Source: an uncultured Collinsella sp. (GTDB lineage Bacteria; Actinomycetota; Coriobacteriia; Coriobacteriales; Coriobacteriaceae). From it: 23,395 nucleotides of DNA. The stretch is from positions 1 to 23,395 of the forward strand of contig URNJ01000007.1 of assembly GCA_900549215.1 (NCBI GenBank), in the 5' to 3' direction. This document shows, piece after piece, positions 1 through 6,624 of the stretch (position 1 is its first letter; every line of letters starts with the position of its first letter). The notes below the pieces were generated by a model, which worked only from the letters and a program-made list of their open reading frames with translations, had not been told where the DNA came from and made no database searches. Made by a program: the position numbers and the translations under genes.

Positions 1-2
1 CC

Positions 3-893
3 CACACACTCCCGATGAAGTATTGGGTCGAGACCACCACGGCCGACGTCGACGTCCACTGCGAGATTGCCGCTGAGTTCCTCGCATGCCCGCCCAAGAC
101 CTTCAACAAGGACTCGGTCTGCGTCTTCTCCACCCGTACCGGCACCACCCCCGAGATCATCGAGGCCGCCAAGTTCTGCCAGGAGCAGGGCGCCCGCACG
201 CTGATGTATGTCTCCAACGACAACACCCCGGCCACCGAGTACGCCGATTACAAGTTCTTCAGCTTCGCCGAGGACGACGTCCTGTGCGAGGCCATCTACA
301 CCTACCAGATCACGCTGGTCGCCCGCTTCCTCAAGAACGCCGGCGCCTTCCCCAAGTACGACACCTTCATGGAGGAGTTCGGCAACATCGCTCCGTACCT
401 CATCAAGGCCAAGGACGCTCAGGACGAGCGCTGCGCCGCCATGGCCGAGGACTTCAAGGACACCGACTACCACATGGTGATCGGCTCCGGCATGCTCTGG
501 GGTGAGGCCTACGACTACGCCATGTGCATCCTCGAGGAGATGCAGTGGATCAAGACCAAGTCCATCCACGCCGCCGAGTTCTTCCACGGCACCATCGAGC
601 TGTGCGAGGAGGGCACGAGCCTCATCATGCTCTACGGCGAGGACGACACCCGCAAGCTCATGGACCGCGTGGACAACTTCACCCACATGCTCGCCGACGA
701 GAAGGGCGTCAACGTCCGCGTGAACAAGTTCGACACCGCCGAGGTCGAGCTGCCGTTCAGCGACCCCGAGTTCCGCAAGATCGTCTCCCCGATGGTCACC
801 TACACCATCACCGAGCGTCTGAGCTGCCATCTCGAGCACGTCCGTAACCACCCGCTCACCACGCGTCGTTACTATCACCAGATGAACTACTAA
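3..893 (+). CDS. SIS-domain sugar-amine-6-phosphate deglycase (FrlB-like), 5' truncated
   Basis: The frame is open to the left edge, and the ATG at 15 sits inside family-conserved sequence, so the true start lies upstream of the window. Two SIS folds are visible. The first contains FSTRTGTTPEIIEAAKFC, a phosphosugar-binding Ser/Thr loop. The second begins near YHMVIGSGMLWGEAYDYAM and is followed by AEFFHGTIELCEEG, which corresponds to the catalytic Glu/His segment of fructoselysine-6-phosphate deglycase (FrlB has GEFRHGPLE). The C-terminal RYYHQMNY matches the RRYYGGLVEY-type tail of FrlB. The family hydrolyses a phosphorylated sugar-amino acid conjugate to sugar 6-phosphate plus free amine in the cytosol. 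Mannose-family PTS permease genes directly downstream fit uptake with phosphorylation followed by deglycation. The exact substrate (fructoselysine, glucoselysine, another fructosamine) cannot be read from sequence; a glucosamine-6-phosphate isomerase-like role is less likely. Confidence 0.85.
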   Translation, partial: HTLPMKYWVETTTADVDVHCEIAAEFLACPPKTFNKDSVCVFSTRTGTTPEIIEAAKFCQEQGARTLMYVSNDNTPATEYADYKFFSFAEDDVLCEAIYTYQITLVARFLKNAGAFPKYDTFMEEFGNIAPYLIKAKDAQDERCAAMAEDFKDTDYHMVIGSGMLWGEAYDYAMCILEEMQWIKTKSIHAAEFFHGTIELCEEGTSLIMLYGEDDTRKLMDRVDNFTHMLADEKGVNVRVNKFDTAEVELPFSDPEFRKIVSPMVTYTITERLSCHLEHVRNHPLTTRRYYHQMNY

Positions 894-914
894 TCCTCTC
901 AAATTGCTGCGGTT

Positions 915-959
915 GTCTGCAGGCGAGCTGCGCAGAATGCCTCGCCTGCAGACTTGTTT
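915..959 (+). terminator. Intercistronic stem-loop between deglycase and EIIC genes
   Basis: A perfect 13-bp inverted repeat (GTCTGCAGGCGAG at 915-927, CTCGCCTGCAGAC at 941-953) with a 13-nt loop is followed by TTGTTT. It lies 22 nt after the deglycase stop and 22 nt before the likely EIIC start. It could be a partial Rho-independent terminator or an mRNA-stabilising hairpin that sets different levels of enzyme and permease. The U-tract is interrupted, so the strength is uncertain. Confidence 0.6.
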
Positions 960-974
960 CTGGGGTTGATCGAA

Positions 975-1748
975 ATGGTTGTCCAGTATCTTTTAGTTGC
1001 ACTGGTCGCATTTATTGCGTCCATGGACGAGCAATTATTTGGCATTACGATGCTTGGTCGTCCGTTGTTTACGAGCCTGTTTGTCGGCTTGATCCTTGGC
1101 GATGTCCAGCAGGGCGTTATCGTCGGCGCTGCTTTGGAGTCCATGTTCATGGGCGCCATCATGGTCGGCGCGGCGGTTCCTCCCGAGGTCTATGCCTCCG
1201 GCGTGCTTGGCTGCGCGTTTGCCGTCATTACGGGTACGGGCACGGCAACTGCCGTCGCGCTCGCCCTTCCCGTCTCCGTCTTCCTTCAGGTGTGGCGCAA
1301 CTTCTGCTACGCCGTTCCGGGTGCCTTTGCCTGCAAGAAGATTGAGACCGCTCTGGCAAATCGCGATCTTGCCAAGGCGAATCTGTACCATCTGACCATC
1401 GTGCCTCTGTCGATTGGCATTCCGTCTGCACTGCTGGTGTTTGGCTCGCTGTTCTTTGGTGCCGACCTCATCAACAATGCGCTCAACGCGATTCCGCAGT
1501 TTGTGATGGACGGCCTCAACGTTGCGTCCGGCGTCATGGTCTGCATCGGCTTCGCTCTTCTTATTAGGACCATGGGCGACAACAAGCTGCTTCCTTGGCT
1601 GTTCATCGGCTTCATTATGGTCATCTACCTCAAGATGGACGTGGTCGGCGTCGCCGCAGCTGCCATTTGCGTCGCGCTGCTCCTGGCCTTCCGCGAGGGC
1701 TCGTCCGGTTCGCAGGCGGTTGCTGCAGATGAAGAGGAGGACTTCTAA
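975..1748 (+). CDS. PTS mannose/fructose/sorbose family transporter subunit IIC
   Basis: This is a hydrophobic protein of about 257 residues with the fold of ManY/AgaC-type EIIC. It has a long N-terminal membrane segment (VVQYLLVALVAFIASMDE), the glycine-rich GLILGDVQQGVIVGAALESMFMG stretch where family members carry the substrate pathway, and further membrane spans to a short acidic cytosolic tail (DEEEDF). I chose ATG 975, which has GGGG about 9 nt upstream and starts at the family-typical position. An in-frame TTG at 954 has no usable ribosome site and lies against the hairpin. EIIC forms the membrane channel with EIID; EIIA and EIIB are not seen here and are expected upstream of the window. 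The stop overlaps the EIID start (TAATG), implying translational coupling. Confidence 0.9.
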   Translation: MVVQYLLVALVAFIASMDEQLFGITMLGRPLFTSLFVGLILGDVQQGVIVGAALESMFMGAIMVGAAVPPEVYASGVLGCAFAVITGTGTATAVALALPVSVFLQVWRNFCYAVPGAFACKKIETALANRDLAKANLYHLTIVPLSIGIPSALLVFGSLFFGADLINNALNAIPQFVMDGLNVASGVMVCIGFALLIRTMGDNKLLPWLFIGFIMVIYLKMDVVGVAAAAICVALLLAFREGSSGSQAVAADEEEDF

Positions 1749-2596
1749 TGGCTACCCAGAACGCCGACCTCAAAGAGGCCAAGAAGGATGCGATTATGAC
1801 TCCCGATATGTATCGGAGCATGTTCCTTCGCCAGTTTACGAGCCAGTGCTCTCAGTCGTACGACAAGATGATGGCAATGGGCTTCATGTACACCATTCAG
1901 AAGCCCCTGCGAAAGATCTATCCCAACGACGACGATTACTATGCGGCGCTCGATCGCCATACCGAGTTCTTTAACATCACGCCTCATGTGCTTCCGTTTG
2001 TAGCCGGCCTAACGGTTTCGATGGAAGAGCAGGCGGCTGCCGATAAGAACTTCGACACGTCCTCGATTAACGCCATGAAGGTCGGCCTCATGGGACCGCT
2101 TTCCGGCATTGGCGATTCGTTCTACTGGGGTACGTTCCGCGTGGTCGCCGCCGGCATTGGTATTGGTATCGCTTCGACGGGCAACCCGCTCGGCCCCATC
2201 GTGTACGCGCTCATCTACTCGGTGATTAACTTTGCAACGCGTATCGTCGCCGCCCATCTGGGATACGACCTGGGAACCAAGTTCTTGCAGCAGTCCGAAG
2301 AGAACAACCTTATGTCTCGCATGACGCATGCTGCTGGTGTCCTCGGAATGACCGTTATCGGCGCCATGATTGCGGCACAGGTCTCGCTGTCCACGGCTTT
2401 GACCTTTGACGTGGGTGGTTCGGAGATTGTCCTGCAGGATCTGTTCGATTCGATCTTCCCCGGTCTGCTGCCCTTGCTGGCAACCTTTGCCTGCGTCGCC
2501 CTGTACAAGAAGGGCGTCAAGACCATTTGGATCATCTTGGGTATCTTTGCGATCTGCATCATCGGAACGGGCTTGGGAGTGTTCGCGGCGGCGTAA
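1748..2596 (+). CDS. PTS mannose/fructose/sorbose family transporter subunit IID
   Basis: The 282-residue protein carries the EIID hallmark GLMGPLSGIGDSFYWGT starting near residue 112. It has an amphipathic N-terminal half (LRQFTSQCSQSYDKMMAMGF) and C-terminal membrane segments ending GTGLGVFAAA. EIID with EIIC forms the integral-membrane part of mannose-type PTS permeases, which import and phosphorylate a sugar or sugar conjugate. The ATG overlaps the EIIC stop by one base, and GAGGAGG about 6 nt upstream is a good ribosome site. Together with the preceding deglycase the set resembles the gfr/frl-type systems for Amadori products. A hairpin terminator follows 25 nt after the stop, so this is the last gene of the operon. 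Confidence 0.92.
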   Translation: MATQNADLKEAKKDAIMTPDMYRSMFLRQFTSQCSQSYDKMMAMGFMYTIQKPLRKIYPNDDDYYAALDRHTEFFNITPHVLPFVAGLTVSMEEQAAADKNFDTSSINAMKVGLMGPLSGIGDSFYWGTFRVVAAGIGIGIASTGNPLGPIVYALIYSVINFATRIVAAHLGYDLGTKFLQQSEENNLMSRMTHAAGVLGMTVIGAMIAAQVSLSTALTFDVGGSEIVLQDLFDSIFPGLLPLLATFACVALYKKGVKTIWIILGIFAICIIGTGLGVFAAA

Positions 2597-2621
2597 AGCC
2601 AACGGCAGCAAATGATATTAG

Positions 2622-2661
2622 GTGGCACCGGGCCGGGATTGTCTTCCCGACCCGGTGCCAC
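2622..2661. terminator. Strong hairpin between convergent genes
   Basis: Arms 2622-2638 and 2645-2661 pair over 17 bp with one mismatch (GTGGCACCGGG outer part) around a 6-nt loop. It lies between the EIID stop and the stop of the minus-strand gene at 2664. There is no clear T-run on the plus strand, and the minus-strand exit is TAATATCAT-like. It probably insulates both convergent units. Confidence 0.7.
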
Positions 2662-2663
2662 TG

Positions 2664-3167
2664 CTATTCTCCGACTTTGGCATTGATATCTGCGGTGCCA
2701 TTCATCAAGAACAGCCTAAGAACCAGCTTGATGACATTTCCCGGTTTGACTTCAGCCGCGCCAAAGACGCTGCGCTCGGCGAGCTCGCTGCAGTATGCAT
2801 AGGTGTCGCGGATAAGGTCCGCGCCCGAGAGCGTAAACATGTAGCCTGCGTCCGAAAGCGCATTGGGCGCGGCGGGCAACTTGGCCATGTGGCAGAACGT
2901 TTGCAGGTCGGGCGCCATAACATTCTGGTAGTCGAGGTGGCCGTTGGCATCCTGTGCGGCAAGCTCCAATTGGCGCACAAAATCCAGCGCCGCCGCTAAC
3001 ACAAAGCTCGGTGTAGGCGCATTGACGTCCTGAGTGGTCGCCACAAGCCTGCCCGCTGCCTGCGTGACAAGCCAAGCGACCTCGCGCTGGCAGCGCACGG
3101 CCTTGCGCGTAACCGGTTTGATGGACGAAGAAGAAACGCTCCCCTTAGGCGGATTCGAAGCAGCCAT
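2664..3167 (-). CDS. Hypothetical protein (167 aa)
   Basis: I do not recognise this protein. It starts MAASNPPKGSVSSSSIKPV, a Ser/Pro/Lys-rich and probably disordered first 20 residues. It continues as an apparently all-helical, soluble domain (residues about 25-165) with three cysteines spaced too far apart to suggest a metal site, and has no signal peptide or membrane segment. A good ribosome site (GGGAGG, about 6 nt before the ATG) and codon use like its neighbours support it as real. The stop is 2 nt from the hairpin shared with the PTS operon. The start is only 11 nt from the putative divergent ORF at 3179, so its promoter must lie under that ORF. Confidence 0.7.
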   Translation of the reverse strand: MAASNPPKGSVSSSSIKPVTRKAVRCQREVAWLVTQAAGRLVATTQDVNAPTPSFVLAAALDFVRQLELAAQDANGHLDYQNVMAPDLQTFCHMAKLPAAPNALSDAGYMFTLSGADLIRDTYAYCSELAERSVFGAAEVKPGNVIKLVLRLFLMNGTADINAKVGE

Positions 3168-3178
3168 AAGACCCTCCC

Positions 3179-3595
3179 ATGAACAATCCGGCCCAACAAG
3201 CCCGGACGAAACACGTGCTACATCAGTATACAGGGGAGTGGGGTAGCGGGGTACAAGCGCGCCAGCGGCAAACCGAGAGCATCAACGATGTGCCTCCGCT
3301 CTATTTGGATGACGGTACGTGGGTCATTAAGTACTCGGTTCAAGCGCCGGGCACCGTTGGTTTTCGAGACCAGAATCACAACCGTAAAATGCTCAACTGC
3401 ATGGAATGTGGCGTCCCAGTCGGAGTCATACTTGCAACCGAGGTGAGCTATAAGGTGCTCGGCCTTGCGTTTGTTGAGCGGTTCGAGCTCGAAAACGGAT
3501 GGTTTGGACCCAATACGGTGTTTCTTGAGGCCCATTGCATTGAGTTCGATCGCTCGGAAAAGAAGCGTGAAAAGGCGGGGCTTCTGCCGTATTAG
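3179..3595 (+). pseudogene. Possible remnant of a restriction/HNH-nuclease N-terminal domain
   Basis: The 138-codon frame has two different halves. Residues about 1-35 look unstructured and overlap the promoter region of the divergent gene. Residues about 36-115 look like a folded domain (VPPLYLDDGTWVIKYS, then NRKMLNCMECGVPVGVIL and YKVLGLAFVERFELENGWF). The pattern of a short strand with 'Y.DDGTW', a Leu/Asn-rich helix, 'GVPVGV' and 'YKVLGLAFV' is reminiscent of the SRA-like or sensor domain ahead of HNH nucleases in some McrA-type restriction enzymes. This is recall of a pattern, not a match I could check. No nuclease motif follows before the stop, no convincing ribosome site precedes ATG 3179, and the context is crowded. 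It is either a decayed fragment or a stand-alone small protein; the opposite-strand frame here looks like a shadow. Confidence 0.4.
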
Positions 3596-3717
3596 CGTAT
3601 TTGGCTTTGGCGGTCTTTTACGATCGTGTTGTTTGATCGGATCGCGTGGCGATGCAATCTCGCGCACGCCTGCCGGTGCATGCTCTTCCTGATTTGTATA
3701 GCGAGAGGGGAGCGAGC

Positions 3718-4002
3718 GTGAGCTGGCGAGGCGATATTGCGATGGGGAAGTACGGAAAACTGCCGTGTGCCCTTATAGACAACAAAATGTTTCCGAGCGT
3801 AGAGGTTGATTGCGGGTCGTTTGTCGTCACCTGCCCTTGCTGCGGCTCGCAAATACCGTGCCTCGACATTCGGTTCATCGATGCGCGCGACAGGCTCAGC
3901 GACGAAGTGAGAAAACGGACAGGTGTTCATATGCCGGTGTATCCGGAGAAATGCCCTGTTTGTGGCCTCGATATCGTGTACGACGCCGGCGACGAGGGAT
4001 AG
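3718..4002 (+). CDS. Small CxxC-type zinc-ribbon-like protein
   Basis: A protein of about 94 residues. Two Cys pairs, CPCCGS (about residues 38-41) and CPVCGL (about residues 80-83), flank a charged stretch DIRFIDARDRLSDEVRKRTGV. This fits a single zinc-binding module rather than an enzyme. I chose GTG 3718 because AGGGGAG lies 5 nt upstream; the frame is open further upstream (GTG 3646) but without a ribosome site, and ATG 3742 is a weaker alternative. No family name is recognised. It lies downstream of the restriction-like fragment and convergent with the DUF5710 gene. Confidence 0.55.
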   Translation: MSWRGDIAMGKYGKLPCALIDNKMFPSVEVDCGSFVVTCPCCGSQIPCLDIRFIDARDRLSDEVRKRTGVHMPVYPEKCPVCGLDIVYDAGDEG

Positions 4003-4039
4003 GTGATGCAGAGGAGTTGGCTGCGAGTGTCTTTTGCCT

Positions 4040-4726
4040 CTACAAATAAATCCCCTCACCGAGTTGCTTGTGGAACTCGGCGTGATGGTCGAGTGCCCAG
4101 GTAAAGAGCGCCTGGTCAAAGTCGGTACGCGTGGGCGGGACGCCAAAGACGCCGGCAACTTCGACGCGTATAAACTCCAGTGCCGGCAGCTTGTTGATGG
4201 CAGTGAGGGCAAACGGGGACGAGGGCTCCTCGAACAGATAGCGGCTGCCTTGCAGCGCGTCGCAACTGGTGCACGTGTTGCCGAGCGACGGGGCTTTGGA
4301 GGCTCGCGCGCCTACGGGCTTGTAGCCGCAGCGCTTATGAAGGTAGTCGCGGATCTCGCCCGGCACGCAGCCAAGAGCGGGCACGATGGCGAGTGCGTTG
4401 GCGTTGGCCGTGTCGATGGCAATGTGCCCGGCTTCGTTGGGCGCGTGCGCGATGGCGATGCTCTCGTCGTTATCGGCTCGATAGGGAATGCCGAAGGTCG
4501 CGACCGAGGTCTCTTTGTGACACTTCCAGCACTCGCGCTTGCCCAGTACTAGATATATATACGGCGCTGAGGGGTCGGATCGGTCAACACCGGGCAGCCA
4601 CTCGGCAAAGGGCTCGGGGTTGACGCCGCTGGGCACATACCAGATCTTCTTGGTCCGGTCCCATTTGGCGCCCAGCGCCTTGGCTTCTTCTTTGTGCGAA
4701 AAGGGGACATCGAGCTCGGTGCGCAT
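4040..4726 (-). CDS. DUF5710 domain protein with CxxC zinc motif
   Basis: A 228-residue protein. Residues 1-45 form a DUF5710-type module (LDVPFSHKEEAKALGAKWD, then KIWYVPSGVNPEPFAEWL), the small domain also found in plasmid TraC-type primases and other DNA-associated proteins. Two Cys pairs, CWKC (66-69) and CTSC (152-155), probably bind one zinc. The second is followed by DALQGSRYLFEEPSSPF, which resembles a recurrent 'C..CG.LQGDF.LFEEP..PF' element. No membrane segment is present. I set the start at ATG 4726, with AAGGAG 6 nt upstream. The frame stays open to 5107, but that extension would run through the tRNA-Val gene and its terminator and is rejected. Function is unknown; a nucleic-acid-related role is inference. 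Confidence 0.75.
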   Translation of the reverse strand: MRTELDVPFSHKEEAKALGAKWDRTKKIWYVPSGVNPEPFAEWLPGVDRSDPSAPYIYLVLGKRECWKCHKETSVATFGIPYRADNDESIAIAHAPNEAGHIAIDTANANALAIVPALGCVPGEIRDYLHKRCGYKPVGARASKAPSLGNTCTSCDALQGSRYLFEEPSSPFALTAINKLPALEFIRVEVAGVFGVPPTRTDFDQALFTWALDHHAEFHKQLGEGIYL

Positions 4727-4923
4727 GGCGGCTCCTTGGTGCTGCAGGTGCAAGTGGCTCAAGGATACCGCAGGGCGCAGACATCGCGGCGTTTTGCCGA
4801 GAAGTTGCGGCTTGGATGGGTTCGAGACGCGTTGGCCTCGGCCTCGGTGGCTATTGACGCGGTTTTGTGCATGGGCAGGGTGGTTGCTTGGGCGGTTGGA
4901 GCAGCCAGCGGATTTGGCGACAT

Positions 4924-4960
4924 AAAACAAAACAGCCCAGAGGACATAGCCTCTGGGCTG
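4924..4960 (-). terminator. Rho-independent terminator of tRNA-Val
   Basis: On the minus strand, CAGCCCAGAGG and CCTCTGGGCTG form a perfect 11-bp stem with a 6-nt loop (4933-4960), followed by TTTTGTTTT (4924-4932). It begins 8 nt after the CCA end of the tRNA. Confidence 0.93.
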
Positions 4961-4968
4961 CGAACATT

Positions 4969-5043
4969 TGGTGGGCGTTAGAAGATTTGAACTTCTGACC
5001 TCTTCCGTGTCAGGGAAGCGCTCTCCCCCTGAGCTAAACGCCC
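4969..5043 (-). tRNA. tRNA-Val(GAC)
   Basis: A complete 75-nt cloverleaf on the minus strand: acceptor GGGCGTT/AACGCCC, D-arm GCTC/GAGC, anticodon stem CTTCC/GGAAG with loop CTGACAC (anticodon GAC), a 5-nt variable loop, T-arm AGAAG/CTTCT with loop TTCAAAT, discriminator A and an encoded CCA. It reads valine GUC/GUU codons. It is a single-gene unit with its own promoter and terminator. Confidence 0.97.
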
Positions 5044-5072
5044 GATCAAGGGTGCGCAAGCGCGCAAGGGAT

Positions 5073-5101
5073 AATATAACGGAGCCTGAACTCGGTGGCA
5101 A
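5073..5101 (-). promoter_or_regulatory. Promoter of tRNA-Val
   Basis: Minus-strand -35 TTGCCA (5096-5101), exact 17-nt spacer and -10 TATATT (5073-5078), each 5/6 to sigma-A consensus. An A/T-rich stretch just upstream (around 5102-5116) may act as an UP element. Transcription would start near 5065, about 20 nt before the mature tRNA 5' end. Confidence 0.8.
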
Positions 5102-5240
5102 GAACATTTTTAAAAATCGCTTACATTGTGGAATTCGGGGGCTTTGTCATATCCATCTCAAAAGAGCCTGCTGCCGCGATTTGGCTGTCGCATAATGCAA
5201 GGCCATTGCGGTATCGAGCTATGGAAAGACGCCTGCGGAA

Positions 5241-5263
5241 TTGTCCTACCGATAAGCGGACAA
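5241..5263. repeat. Short inverted repeat upstream of the DMT transporter
   Basis: TTGTCC (5241-5246) and GGACAA (5258-5263) are separated by 11 nt, about 70 nt before the transporter start. It could be an operator for the gene at 5333, but no confident promoter was found beside it. Apart from this and the tRNA promoter, I see nothing in 5102-5332. Confidence 0.3.
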
Positions 5264-5332
5264 GCCTCCAGCTGGTGACTTCGCCGTGGTAAGGTAAGCC
5301 GAATTGTTTCCAGGCTGTTTCGGGGGAGTGGA

Positions 5333-6355
5333 ATGAGCAAAGAGCGTGTCGAGCAGGTCAAAGGCGCAGGGGCTTCGGTGCCGATGACCGATATATCGAA
5401 CATTGATGTGCCCGAGGGCACCGACGAGCTCAGCCGTAGCACCCGCCGCGCCTGGCGCGAGCGCCTGAACAGCGCTTCGACGCGCAAGATGATCACGGGC
5501 GTCTTAGCCACGCTGGTGGGCGGTTCGTTTTGGGGTTTCTCGGGTACCAGCGCGAGTTTTTTGTTCGATACCTACCATGTCGATACGCTGTGGCTTATGA
5601 GCATACGACAGATTCTCGCCGGCCTGCTCTTTATGGCCGTGGTTGTTACGCGCGACCGCGAGCGCCTGATTAAGCTCTGGACCACACCCGCCGATCGCAA
5701 GCAGCTGCTGCTCTTTACCGCCTTTGGCCTGCTGTTCAACCAGTTTTGCTATCTTTCGGCCGTGCGCCTGACGAACGCCGGAACCGCGACGGTGCTCCAG
5801 TGCCTGCAGCTCGTTATCATCATGGGCTACGCCTGCGTGACCGATCGCCGCATGCCGCGTACTCGCGAAGTCATCGGCATTGGCCTGGCTCTGGGTGGAA
5901 CCTTTTTAATCGCCACCGGCGGCGACCCCACCAGCCTGAATATCTCGCCGCTTGGCCTGGCAGCAGGTCTTATGTGTGCGGTCAGCGCCGCGTGTATGGC
6001 GGTGATTCCCGCCAAGATCCTGCCCGAATACGGCAGCCCCATCGTCACGGGTTCGGCAATGCTCACGGCGGGCGTGGTCTCATGTGCCTTCGTGCAGCCC
6101 TGGGCGCATATGCCGGCGCTCGACGCTGCCGGCATCGAGGCGCTCGCGGTGTTCGTGGTTATCGGCTCGTTTTTTGCTTACATGCTCTATATGCAGGGCG
6201 TTAAGGACATCGGCTCGGTGCGTGCGAGCCTCATCGGAACTGTGGAGCCGGTTTCGGCGACCATCACCAGCGCCGTTATGCTGGGCACGGTGTTTTTGCC
6301 GACCGACCTTATCGGCTTTGCCATGATCATCGTGATGATGTTCCTCACGGTGTAG
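5333..6355 (+). CDS. DMT family transporter with two EamA domains
   Basis: A 340-residue protein. Residues 1-50 are hydrophilic and charged. They are followed by about ten membrane segments in two EamA repeats: the first starts GVLATLVGGSFWGFSGTSASF near residue 56 (the typical N-terminal EamA 'WG..'), the second starts near LGLAAGLMCAVSAACMAVI. The ...SVRASLIGTVEPVSATITSAV segment near the end is the conserved EamA 'P.....E' region. Such proteins usually export amino acids or related metabolites, or exchange nucleotide sugars; the substrate is not readable. A GGGGGAG ribosome site sits about 5 nt before the ATG. The C-terminus stops immediately after the last membrane segment (IIVMMFLTV), slightly shorter than many homologues. 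It appears to be a single-gene unit. Confidence 0.9.
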   Translation: MSKERVEQVKGAGASVPMTDISNIDVPEGTDELSRSTRRAWRERLNSASTRKMITGVLATLVGGSFWGFSGTSASFLFDTYHVDTLWLMSIRQILAGLLFMAVVVTRDRERLIKLWTTPADRKQLLLFTAFGLLFNQFCYLSAVRLTNAGTATVLQCLQLVIIMGYACVTDRRMPRTREVIGIGLALGGTFLIATGGDPTSLNISPLGLAAGLMCAVSAACMAVIPAKILPEYGSPIVTGSAMLTAGVVSCAFVQPWAHMPALDAAGIEALAVFVVIGSFFAYMLYMQGVKDIGSVRASLIGTVEPVSATITSAVMLGTVFLPTDLIGFAMIIVMMFLTV

Positions 6356-6492
6356 CTGGCGCCGCCGCCAAGACGGAAAAGGTGTTGTGCCGCATTTTCG
6401 CCAATTGATGTCCGTGTCTGGAGTTTAGCTGTCGATGCTCAAAATGCCATAAACTAGTAACGTTATGGACTTTTTCATTGCGACTCAATTGC

Positions 6493-6525
6493 GAGGATTT
6501 CTTTATGGCTGGGAATAACTTTTAA
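6493..6525 (+). other. Interrupted 5' end of the DUF4012 gene: SD, ATG and in-frame TAA
   Basis: GAGGA (6492-6496) lies about 8 nt before ATG 6505, in the same frame as the DUF4012 protein downstream. It reads MAGNNF then TAA at 6523-6525, followed by an open Gly/Ala/Pro-rich stretch of 33 codons up to GTG 6625. A single C-to-T change (CAA to TAA) would explain the stop. Details are in the CDS entry and findings. Confidence 0.6.
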
Positions 6526-6624
6526 GGCAGCGCTAGCGGGCGGCGTTGGCTTCCGCCGCGTCCGAACGGGGCTGGTAAGGCCGGCACGCCGGGCGGCGCT
6601 GGACAGGGCGGTTCCGGTAAGCGC

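Noticed and set aside
3218..4212. Minus-strand frames of 149 and 206 codons
   Set aside because: No ribosome sites or domain-like segments; the plus-strand frames there show better protein features.
4727..5107. N-terminal extension of the DUF5710 frame
   Set aside because: It would translate the tRNA-Val gene and its terminator; ATG 4726 has a strong AAGGAG and the domain begins right there.
6465..6518. A 17-codon ORF overlapping the ATG at 6505, as a possible leader peptide
   Set aside because: No ribosome site and no run of regulatory codons; chance ORF.
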